A DNA stretch of 31,811 nucleotides. Origin: Flemingiibacterium sp045636145 (GTDB lineage Bacteria > Bacillota > Clostridia > Oscillospirales > CAG-272). The translations under genes were made by a program, and so were the position numbers. Location of the stretch: contig JAZTWV010000048.1 of the NCBI GenBank assembly GCA_045636145.1, positions 1-31,811 on the forward strand, in the 5' to 3' direction. The notes beneath the pieces are model-generated. The model did not search any database. It had not been told where the DNA came from and saw only the letters and a list, made by a program, of their open reading frames with translations. Shown here piece after piece: positions 14,770 through 20,416 of the stretch; position 1 is the first letter of the stretch; the number at the start of each line of letters is the position of its first letter.

Positions 14770-14789
14770 TGCGGAAGGGGGGCAATGAT

Positions 14790-15002
14790 ATGAAAAAGAT
14801 TTATCTCCAAAAATGCCGCGTATGCGGCATCAGAACAACTGTCGAAGCTTATAAGCCTTGGCTTGGTGCACCGCACCAAGTTGATATGAAATGCGGTTGC
14901 AGGAGCGTCTATGTAAATGCTCATTCACACAGCCGCGCTCTTGCGTGTGCAGTCAAACTCTGGAATAAGGGGCACTTCGGATTTTACTTTTTAGGAGTGT
15001 AA
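14790..15002 (+). CDS. Lar-like zinc-ribbon protein (second-unit copy)
   Basis: A 70-aa paralog of the protein at 8410. The two share the start M-x-K-I-x-L-x-K-C-R-x-C-G, a central Y-x-P-W-x-G-x-P, a CxC and the ending A-x-x-x-W-N. C9, C12, C35 and C37 are the likely zinc ligands. AAGGGGGG 7 nt upstream favours the ATG at 14790 over the in-frame ATG at 14769. It lies between the HUH rep and integrase genes. Function as for the other copy: possibly restriction alleviation, unproven. Confidence 0.75.
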   Translation: MKKIYLQKCRVCGIRTTVEAYKPWLGAPHQVDMKCGCRSVYVNAHSHSRALACAVKLWNKGHFGFYFLGV

Positions 15003-15006
15003 AACA

Positions 15007-15576
15007 ATGCGCACCGAATATATATCGCCCGAAGTCGTAGAGAAGATACGCGCCAATATGCCGCCGAATCAATGGCTTGCCTTGTGGGTGTCATGCGAGA
15101 CAGGTCTCCGCGTTGGTGATGTTGTCGCGCTTCGGCGCGATAACATCAAAGGGCGCACCCTCAGATACCGCGCACAGAAAACAGGGAAGAGCGGCAAATG
15201 CAAGCTGTCGAAACAGCTTGCCGCCGCTCTGACCGCTTCAAGCTCCCAAGGGTGGGTGTTTCCGAGTCCGAAGAACAGCGGCAAGCATCTCACGCGGCAG
15301 GCGGTCTGGCATCGCGTGAAACGCGCGTGCCAGCTTGCAGGCATCGACTCGCGCGGCATCGCGCCGCACTCATTCCGCAAATACTTCGCGGTGGAGCTGT
15401 TCGCCGAGGTCGGACTTGATGCAGTGCAAAAAGCACTGCAACATGATTCCGTGCGTACAACGGAGATCTACGCACTGTCCGATTTTACGGACAGTGCCAA
15501 CGCTGATAAGCCGTTACTGCGGCGCGATATCCGCATTGTTGCGGATATTGTGGCCGCGCTCCTGAAAGGCTCTTGA
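15007..15576 (+). CDS. Minimal tyrosine recombinase / integrase
   Basis: A 189-aa protein that is almost only the catalytic domain of the phage-integrase family. The full catalytic set is visible: R35 in TGLRVGD, a beta-strand lysine near 58-61 (QKTGK), H121 and R124 in HSFRK, H146 in QHDS and the nucleophile Y155 in TEIYA. The N-terminal SAM-like core-binding and arm-binding domains of typical integrases are missing, so it may act on a short Xer-type site. TAGGAGTG lies 8 nt before the ATG, and the gene starts 4 nt after the zinc-ribbon gene. It is the only recombinase in the region and probably integrates this unit; it may also serve the adjacent inovirus. Confidence 0.9.
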   Translation: MRTEYISPEVVEKIRANMPPNQWLALWVSCETGLRVGDVVALRRDNIKGRTLRYRAQKTGKSGKCKLSKQLAAALTASSSQGWVFPSPKNSGKHLTRQAVWHRVKRACQLAGIDSRGIAPHSFRKYFAVELFAEVGLDAVQKALQHDSVRTTEIYALSDFTDSANADKPLLRRDIRIVADIVAALLKGS

Positions 15577-15601
15577 CAACATCGGAGCTGTGTGCTATAA
15601 T
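15573..15601 (+). promoter_or_regulatory. Perfect promoter overlapping the integrase stop
   Basis: TTGACA (15573-15578), 17 nt, TATAAT (15596-15601). It drives a short transcript with no ORF. Confidence 0.85.
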
Positions 15602-15607
15602 ATGCAT

Positions 15608-15687
15608 GGTGTTGAGTCCCATATGCGAATCTTCTGAATGGAGTACCGACAAAAAATAAGGCCGCGCATTAGCGCGGTCTTATTTTA
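15608..15687 (+). ncRNA. Small RNA downstream of the integrase
   Basis: A transcript of about 80 nt runs from a perfect promoter to a strong terminator with stem AATAAGGCCGCGC / GCGCGGTCTTATT (15655-15667 with 15672-15684). There is no credible start codon with a ribosome site. The body can pair GCAT (15604-15607) with ATGC (15623-15626). No known class is recognised. Candidate roles are antisense or trans control of replication, or a helper-targeting RNA; all are speculative. Confidence 0.6.
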
Positions 15688-15781
15688 TACGGCGGTGCAA
15701 AGGGCGGCTTCAGCCGTCCCGGCTTCCGCCGTTTCAGCGCATTCAAGCGCAGGTCAGAGCGCGGCTTTTGCCGCCGCGCTC

Positions 15782-15967
15782 TCATCTGCGCGAGGGTGTC
15801 CAAGCGGTGGACACCGCGCCGACTCTTGCCTGCTCAGCTTCGCACGACACTGCGAGCGTGAACGCGATGCAGTAGTCGTGGATGTAATCGAGGTCGGGAT
15901 TTTCTTTCTCGATTTCTTTGAGGATTTCGTTAACAAATAAGCGGAGTTTGTAAGGTGAACAATACAT
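15782..15967 (-). CDS. Possible small protein, 61 aa
   Basis: MYCSPYKLRLFVNEILKEIE... starts at 15967 with AAAGGAAG about 9 nt upstream on the minus strand. The first 45 residues look like a genuine helical, charged protein, while the end (AVSTAWTPSRR) falls in GC-rich repeat-like sequence. No family is recognised and no promoter is evident. It is the only plausible minus-strand gene of the second unit. Confidence 0.4.
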   Translation of the reverse strand: MYCSPYKLRLFVNEILKEIEKENPDLDYIHDYCIAFTLAVSCEAEQARVGAVSTAWTPSRR

Positions 15968-16023
15968 ATTTTTTACTTCCTTTCTGCCTTTTTCGGGCAC
16001 TTCCAATGGACCGCCGCATGGTT

Positions 16024-16225
16024 CTCCGTGTCAAGGGCGCGAAGCGGCGAAGCGAACCCTTTACACGGAGGTTCTGCGGTGGTACAATGGGAGCTCCCGA
16101 AAGGAGCACACACAAACACTCTGTCGCCGCAAAGAGCACCCTAAATGGGTGCGGATTTGCATCCCCTGCGGCGTAGTCGCCGCGCATCCTTTACGGATGC
16201 TCACGCTCCCTCCCTTGGGAGGGCG
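16024..16225. other. Ladder of perfect hairpins, candidate origin/packaging region
   Basis: In order: a 14-bp stem CTCCGTGTCAAGGG / CCCTTTACACGGAG (16024-16037 with 16057-16070, one mismatch) whose loop carries GCGAAGCG twice; then GCTCC/GGAGC near 16093-16107; GCACCC/GGGTGC near 16136-16152; GCATCC/GGATGC near 16185-16201; and CCCTCCC/GGGAGGG near 16208-16223. None has a terminator T run. This resembles the intergenic region of filamentous phages, where origins and packaging signal form adjacent hairpins. Confidence 0.55.
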
Positions 16226-16361
16226 GGGGGTGGGGTGTCTCGGCGTTGTACTCCAAACGTGCGAGCAGAGCGAGTACCGCCGCACGACCCGACAATGCGA
16301 AGCGAGGAGGGTCATGTGCGGTGGGGAGTCTCGCGAAGCGAGCTTCGGCAAACATTCGATA

Positions 16362-16390
16362 TTGACAAATCCCGTGCGGCGTGCTATAAT
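16362..16390 (+). promoter_or_regulatory. Perfect promoter pointing at the right attachment site
   Basis: TTGACA (16362-16367), 17 nt, TATAAT (16385-16390). In the integrated state it reads toward the host flank; in an excised circle it would read across the joined att site toward the HUH rep region. Confidence 0.8.
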
Positions 16391-16396
16391 ATAGGC

Positions 16397-16500
16397 ATAC
16401 TTTACGAAAGGGGAAGTCCTTTCGAGTACGGTTTGAACGGTGCAAGCTATCCAAGGCGTGCGGCGGCGTGGTTGTTGCCGCCGCATACGCCATTGTTGTC
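16397..16500 (+). ncRNA. Structured transcript from the right-end promoter
   Basis: The RNA contains a CGAAAGG / CCTTTCG hairpin (16404-16423) and a long GC-rich stem GCGTGCGGCGGC / GCCGCCGCATACGC with a 2-nt bulge (about 16457-16490). No coding frame with a ribosome site is seen. The 3' end is unclear; the next terminator-like hairpin is at 16573. Confidence 0.4.
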
Positions 16501-16530
16501 TATTATACAAAATGCAAATTTTGTATAATA
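16501..16530. repeat. Right attachment site: perfect 13-bp inverted repeat
   Basis: TATTATACAAAAT (16501-16513), GCAA, ATTTTGTATAATA (16518-16530). The arms are perfectly inverted, as in Xer/integrase core sites. The left arm repeats 7555-7567; positions 16504-16522 repeat 13451-13469. Confidence 0.65.
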
Positions 16531-16572
16531 AAGGGAAGCCAAAAACACATTTAGTATATTAAAATAAGAATA

Positions 16573-16621
16573 GCCGTCGGATGAACCGTTTTGCCAAGTT
16601 CGCCCGACGGCGTATTTATTT
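16573..16621 (+). terminator. Terminator-like hairpin right of the att site
   Basis: GCCGTCGG (16573-16580) / CCGACGGC (16604-16611) with a long loop, followed by GTATTTATTT. It would stop transcripts leaving the right-end promoter. Confidence 0.5.
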
Positions 16622-17027
16622 GAATTTTGGTATCCGCGTCGATGCACGATATTTTAAGCCGCAATTATGTCACCGGCATATGCACACAATTGCCGCGTTC
16701 CGTACGGAATAGTTGTTATGTGCATAGCCGCAATTACCGTGTGCGTATATGCACCGCAGACACCCAAAGATTATAGGAATCATGCTGTGGCAGCCTACTG
16801 CGCATCTGCGACGTGCATTTGTACGTTTTAATATCTTCCAGACGCTCTCAGCATATCCCGACACATCAGGCGCATTACAAAACCTACACAGAATCACCTA
16901 ATCGTGCGTATACAACATTTCGCAAAACGAAGAATGTACTCTGCGTACGCTTGACGGTTGAAGCATTGGAAAGTGCGACTTGCAAACGTTTCCCTGGACA
17001 AGGCGACAAATCAACAAACTTCTCTCA

Positions 17028-17081
17028 ATTATACAAAATCCAACGCAATTAGTATAGTACCCTGTTTTGATTATACAAAAT
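17028..17081. repeat. Two extra copies of ATTATACAAAAT
   Basis: Copies at 17028-17039 and 17070-17081, 42 nt apart. The first is followed by GTATAGT, the second by GTATAAT, which pairs with ATTATAC. They match the arm of the att-like sites at 7556 and 16502. Confidence 0.5.
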
Positions 17082-17128
17082 AATTGCCAAAGTATAATCA
17101 TGTAAGTGTATTGCAATTCCCGTGCCTG

Positions 17129-17674
17129 CTATGGCTGTGTTGTCTTACCGTCAGTGTTAGATTTGTGCGTATTTTTCCTGTCATATCTTATCATTGCGGC
17201 GGTTATTGAGAGTATCACAAGAACATTTCCCACAGCGGAACCGTAGGCAAGATTTGACAGGTTGTATGTAAGCCAAAAAGGTGCCGCAAGAAGCGAAATC
17301 TTCCTTATGTGCGCTTCTTTTGTTATCCATAATGCAGTGACCTCAAGGACAATACCTAAAATCGCAAACAGACTGAATATATTTTCGTAAAGCACAAGAC
17401 CGACCGCAGTTAATAACACATTCATTGCAATCATAATTATAATACAATGTCTTCGTATTGATACTTTGTCCTTGTATTTTGCAATAACGGACGAAATCAT
17501 GCCGAGAGAATCAAGTACAGCACCCTCAAAAGCTCCCAGCATCAGATACTGAAGTATGTACAAAGCTCTTGACAGGATGTTGACGGCAAGCATATTTTTT
17601 CTGCTTTTGAACTGAAAGCTGAGTAAAAACGAGGCAACTGCCGCGATTCCGATAATCTGTGCCGCAATAATCAA
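17129..17674 (-). CDS. YgjV-like inner membrane protein
   Basis: A 181-aa polytopic membrane protein with about five or six hydrophobic segments, resembling the YgjV (Imp-YgjV) family: the N-terminal span MIIAAQIIGIAAVASFLLSF, then QFKSRKNMLAVNILSRALY, the family's hallmark region after the first helix. Function is unknown. The TTG start is supported by GGGAGG about 10 nt upstream on the minus strand. The C terminus is basic and hydrophilic. It lies between the mobile flank and the tRNA and appears monocistronic. Confidence 0.75.
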   Translation of the reverse strand: MIIAAQIIGIAAVASFLLSFQFKSRKNMLAVNILSRALYILQYLMLGAFEGAVLDSLGMISSVIAKYKDKVSIRRHCIIIMIAMNVLLTAVGLVLYENIFSLFAILGIVLEVTALWITKEAHIRKISLLAAPFWLTYNLSNLAYGSAVGNVLVILSITAAMIRYDRKNTHKSNTDGKTTQP

Positions 17675-17714
17675 GGTATAATTTCCTCCCCTTCTTCGAA
17701 GCTTATCAGAGGCG

Positions 17715-17750
17715 ACAAAAAAGCCAAAAGCAAATGCTTTTGACTTTTTT
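17715..17750 (-). terminator. Terminator of tRNA-Leu
   Basis: GCCAAAAGC / GCTTTTGAC arms extended by A and T runs (17715-17731 and 17736-17750), next to the tRNA 3' end on the minus strand. Confidence 0.8.
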
Positions 17751-17751
17751 A

Positions 17752-17836
17752 TGGTGCGAGAAACGGGACTTGAACCCGTACAGTGTGAACTACACGCCCC
17801 TCAAACGTGCGCGTCTGCCAGTTCCGCCACTCTCGC
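17752..17836 (-). tRNA. tRNA-Leu (anticodon GAG)
   Basis: An 85-nt class II tRNA on the minus strand, with acceptor stem GCGAGAG / TTCTCGC, discriminator A and encoded CCA (complement at 17752-17754). The anticodon stem CACGT/GCGTG holds loop TTGAGGG, so the anticodon is GAG at 17802-17800, reading CUU/CUC leucine codons. A long variable arm (GTGT/ACAC) and the T arm with GGTTCAAGTCC are present. It has its own promoter and terminator. Confidence 0.95.
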
Positions 17837-17866
17837 ATAATATGTGTGCCGTTAAACGACTTATAT

Positions 17867-17895
17867 ATTATACACTATTGTATCCTATTTGTCAA
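17867..17895 (-). promoter_or_regulatory. Promoter of tRNA-Leu
   Basis: On the minus strand TTGACA (17890-17895), 17 nt, TATAAT (17867-17872): a perfect promoter. Confidence 0.85.
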
Positions 17896-18217
17896 TAGCA
17901 TTTCTAAAAAATATTCCTCATTTGAGTAAATTATTTTTAATGCGGCGTATGGAATGTGCCTATATGAGAGGACAGTCAGAGGATGTCTGCCAATACGGAC
18001 ATCGCGCGCCGCATAGCAGTCGCACCCCACCACACAAACAATTACGTATACCTAAGCCGGCGTAATGGTGCGGGGCCATGGAGCAGGCGCGAGCCGTGCG
18101 TATTGGCAATTCTGCAATCGCGTAGCCTTACCATAAGTGTTTTTCTGTATAAAGTTCTTTGCGGAGCTTTCTTTCAAGAAAGCGACCGTTCCATCTTTAA
18201 CATTTACAATTGTGCAC
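17896..18217. other. Non-coding region with long-range inverted repeats
   Basis: No credible gene. ATGCGGCG (17940-17947) pairs with CGCCGCAT (18007-18014), TGCCAATACG (17988-17997) with CGTATTGGCA (18099-18108), and GCTTTCTT (18166-18173) with AAGAAAGC (18176-18183). It could be a structured RNA or a decayed repeat element. Confidence 0.4.
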
Positions 18218-18246
18218 TTGATTTTATCGGATGATAGGTGTATAAT
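18218..18246 (+). promoter_or_regulatory. Promoter of the DUF4317 gene
   Basis: TTGATT (18218-18223), 17 nt, TATAAT (18241-18246), about 36 nt before the start codon. Confidence 0.7.
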
Positions 18247-18282
18247 TAACCCAAGATACAATTCTTGAAAGGATAATATAAA

Positions 18283-19413
18283 ATGACAGACAGAGAAATT
18301 GCCGAGCTTAGGCGGAGGCTTGCACCCGATAAAAATAATATCACGACACTTCGCGGACGGTATGTAAACGAGAAAAAAGAGACCATCCACGAGTTTTCCA
18401 CCTCCTTTTATATGCTTCCCGAGGAGGAGATCGAAAAATACCTCGCCATATTCCGCCGCGCAATGTCCGGAACTAACGGAAAAAATCTTATAGATATCGC
18501 CTTTTCCATACCACAGGTGGAATCGGGAATCGAGCACGGACTGCTCACTTCCCTGCGCCAGTCGCGGCTTAAGGATGACGAGGCGGCTAAAAGCTTCTTC
18601 GATAAAGCCGCTGAGGGACTGAACCTTGAAGGAAATAACCTTATTCTCCTTATGACCGATGCATACGACGTTCCCAAAAAGTACCGCGACGACGGCGATT
18701 CCGAGGAATCCTCGTCGGTATTCACCTACATAATGTGTGCCGTGTGTCCCGTTAAGGAAGCAAAATCCACACTTGCCTATGACCCCACAAAGCAGGGATT
18801 CCACACACGCTCATGCGAGTGGAATGTGTCAGCACCTGAACTCGGATTCCTGTTCCCTGCCTTTGATTCAAGGCAGACCAATATATACAATGCGCTGTAC
18901 TATGTCAAGAATCCGGACGATAACTGCGAGAGCTTTGCAAACGGTCTGTTCGGTACAGATTTACCGCTTCCGGCAGGTGAGCAGAAAGCCATATTTGAAA
19001 CTGTCCTCGGCGAAACTCTCGGTGTGGAATGCAGTTACGGCGTTGTGCAGGCAATACACGATGACATCGCCTGCCGCATTGAGGAGCATAAGCTCCTGAA
19101 GGAACATGAACAGCTTACAATAACTCGTACCGATATTGCATCCATTCTTGAATCCTGCGGCGTATCTGAGCCGAAAATCGAAGAATTTAAGCATAAGTGC
19201 GATGAAGAATACGGCGACAGCGCACCGATTTATCCTAAAAACATCGTTGAGCCTAAAAAGCTTGAGATCAAGACTCCTGACGTGACCATAAAAGTGAATC
19301 CCGAGAGAGGCGATCTCGTTGAGACACGCGTAATTGACGGTGTGAAATATGTGCTTGTGCGCGCTGATGCGGATGTGACGGTCAACGGCGTTTATGTTGA
19401 TATAAATGAATAA
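18283..19413 (+). CDS. DUF4317 family protein
   Basis: A 376-aa cytoplasmic protein matching my recollection of the DUF4317 family of Clostridia: the N-terminal EIAELRRRLAPDKNNITTLRGRYV, a middle part LILLMTDAYDVPKK, an ICAVCPV-like segment (MCAVCPVKEAKSTLAYD), and LGFLFPAFDSRQTNIYNALYY. The C-terminal third is more variable, ending in a beta-rich segment (ITIKVNPERGD-like). Its function is not known. AAAGGATA lies 9 nt upstream. It is monocistronic, between its promoter and a strong terminator, and upstream of sigG. Confidence 0.85.
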   Translation: MTDREIAELRRRLAPDKNNITTLRGRYVNEKKETIHEFSTSFYMLPEEEIEKYLAIFRRAMSGTNGKNLIDIAFSIPQVESGIEHGLLTSLRQSRLKDDEAAKSFFDKAAEGLNLEGNNLILLMTDAYDVPKKYRDDGDSEESSSVFTYIMCAVCPVKEAKSTLAYDPTKQGFHTRSCEWNVSAPELGFLFPAFDSRQTNIYNALYYVKNPDDNCESFANGLFGTDLPLPAGEQKAIFETVLGETLGVECSYGVVQAIHDDIACRIEEHKLLKEHEQLTITRTDIASILESCGVSEPKIEEFKHKCDEEYGDSAPIYPKNIVEPKKLEIKTPDVTIKVNPERGDLVETRVIDGVKYVLVRADADVTVNGVYVDINE

Positions 19414-19419
19414 AATTTT

Positions 19420-19454
19420 ACGCTTCACCGGAGCTTGGTGAAGCGTAATTTATT
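19420..19454 (+). terminator. Terminator of the DUF4317 gene
   Basis: Perfect 10-bp stem ACGCTTCACC / GGTGAAGCGT (19420-19429 with 19437-19446), 7-nt loop, then AATTTATTTT. Confidence 0.85.
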
Positions 19455-19511
19455 TTCCAAAACAATACAAATTTATGACTGCATAACTAAAGCCGACAGA
19501 CGGCAATACTA

Positions 19512-19537
19512 CCTGTAGAAAGCAATACTTTCACAGG
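19512..19537 (+). promoter_or_regulatory. Leader hairpin touching the sigG ribosome site
   Basis: CCTGTAGAAAG (19512-19522) pairs with CTTTCACAGG (19528-19537) with one bulged A and a 5-nt loop. The last bases of the 3' arm are the first AGG of the ribosome site AGGAAAGG (19535-19542). It could damp translation or be a protein-binding palindrome. Confidence 0.45.
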
Positions 19538-19551
19538 AAAGGCAAAATATT

Positions 19552-20337
19552 ATGAAGTCAAACACCTACAGCCGCAAGGTTGAAATATGCGGCGTAAATA
19601 CAGCCGCTCTGCCAACGCTCAGCGCGGAGGAAAAGCGTGAATTGCTCATACGATCAAAAGAAGGAGATGACCTTGCGAGAAATACCCTTATTTCCGGGAA
19701 TCTCAGACTTGTTTTGTCTATAATCCAGCGTTTTGCAAGTCGCGGAGAGAATCTTGACGACCTCTTTCAGGTTGGATGTATCGGTCTTATAAAAGCGGTT
19801 GACAATTTCGATACTACGCTTGATGTAAAATTTTCCACCTACGCCGTTCCAATGATAATCGGCGAGATACGAAGATATCTTCGCGACAATAACGCAGTGC
19901 GCGTCAGCCGTTCCGTCCGCGATCTTGCATACCGCGCACTTCAGGCGCGCGAGCAGCTCACAAGAACACTTGACCGCGAGCCGACTCTTGAAGATATTGC
20001 AAAGCTTGTGGATGTCCCAAAGGAAGAAGTAGGCGCGGCACTTGAAGCAATTGTAGAGCCGGTGAGCCTGTATGAGCCTGTATTTTCCGACGGCGGCGAC
20101 TCCATTTATATAATGGATCAGATAAGCGACAACGATAACACCGACGAGGCGTGGCTTGAAGATATCGCTCTGCGTGAGGCGATGAAGCGACTTTCGCCGA
20201 GAGAGAAAAGCATTATCGAAATGAGATATTTCAAGGGTCGCACACAGATGGAGATAGCCGGTGAGATCGGTATTTCCCAGGCACAGGTGTCACGAATCGA
20301 AAAATCGGCGCTGGAGCGAATCAAAAAGGATATGTAA
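19552..20337 (+). CDS. sigG: RNA polymerase sigma-G factor (late forespore)
   Basis: A 261-aa sigma-70-family factor, nearly the same length as Bacillus subtilis SigG. The diagnostic N terminus KVEICGVNT is present. Region 2 covers NLRLVLSIIQRF to KFSTYAVPMIIGEIRRYLRDN (about 48-118). Region 3 includes VRVSRSVRDLAYRALQ (about 120-140). Region 4 ends with the helix-turn-helix GISQAQVSRIEKSALERI (about 239-256). SigG directs forespore gene expression after engulfment, so the host is an endospore former. The usual neighbours spoIIGA and sigE are absent here. A possible self-type promoter, GCATA (19481) to AATACTA (19505), is only weakly supported. Confidence 0.95.
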   Translation: MKSNTYSRKVEICGVNTAALPTLSAEEKRELLIRSKEGDDLARNTLISGNLRLVLSIIQRFASRGENLDDLFQVGCIGLIKAVDNFDTTLDVKFSTYAVPMIIGEIRRYLRDNNAVRVSRSVRDLAYRALQAREQLTRTLDREPTLEDIAKLVDVPKEEVGAALEAIVEPVSLYEPVFSDGGDSIYIMDQISDNDNTDEAWLEDIALREAMKRLSPREKSIIEMRYFKGRTQMEIAGEIGISQAQVSRIEKSALERIKKDM

Positions 20338-20358
20338 CGGTGAAATACGGTAATAATG

Positions 20359-20400
20359 ATGAAATCCAAGGAACAAAAGCTCCTTGGATTTCATTTTGTT
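20359..20400. terminator. Bidirectional terminator between sigG and purH
   Basis: Perfect 14-bp stem ATGAAATCCAAGGA / TCCTTGGATTTCAT (20359-20372 with 20381-20394), then TTTG. It can serve both convergent genes. Confidence 0.85.
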
Positions 20401-20416
20401 AGTTGTAAATACTATC

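Larger units (their letters stand above)
15688..16361. other. Mostly non-coding GC-rich region of the second unit
   Basis: It holds one possible small minus-strand gene (15782-15967) and a dense series of hairpins from 16024 onward. Nothing else looks coding; the long frames here are compositional. The hairpin content suggests an origin or packaging region. Confidence 0.55.
7555..16530. mobile_element. Tandem mobile region: inovirus prophage plus adjacent satellite-like unit
   Basis: The region is bounded on both sides by the 13-bp sequence TATTATACAAAAT (7555-7567 and 16501-16513). It carries filamentous-phage functions (coat, Zot/pI, minor virion proteins, Rep_trans) up to about 13450. From there to 16522 comes a second replication-integration unit (HUH endonuclease, tyrosine recombinase) bounded by a 19-bp direct repeat. 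All larger genes except the repressor pair point rightward. No host-type gene lies inside. The outer limits are inferred from the repeats and gene content; the inner boundary is better supported by the longer repeat. Confidence 0.8.
16531..17128. other. Non-coding flank right of the mobile region
   Basis: No credible gene. It contains a terminator-like hairpin (16573-16621), a direct repeat AGCCGCAATTA (about 16658 and 16723) and two further copies of ATTATACAAAAT (17028-17039 and 17070-17081), each followed by a GTATA-type inverted arm. It may be a scar of earlier integrations or remnants of a decayed element. Confidence 0.5.

Noticed and set aside
16061..16528. Several ORFs of 80-150 aa on both strands in the hairpin region
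   Set aside because: They are stop-free only because the region is GC-rich and repetitive; none has a good start context and they overlap each other on both strands.
7555..16530. A CRISPR array or cas genes in the mobile region
   Set aside because: The repeats found are few, short and irregularly spaced, and no cas-like protein is present.
16501..16530. The host dif site used by XerCD
   Set aside because: It does not fit the Firmicute dif consensus as I remember it (TATATA-type centre with TTATGTAAAC-like arm), so an integrase-specific site is preferred.
17715..17836. Integration of the element into tRNA-Leu
   Set aside because: The tRNA is intact, lies about 1.2 kb beyond the right att repeat, and no tRNA fragment is found at the left end.
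19481..19511. A SigF/SigG-type promoter before sigG
   Set aside because: GCATA and AATACTA are present, but the 19-nt spacing and one mismatch make it too weak to list as a feature.
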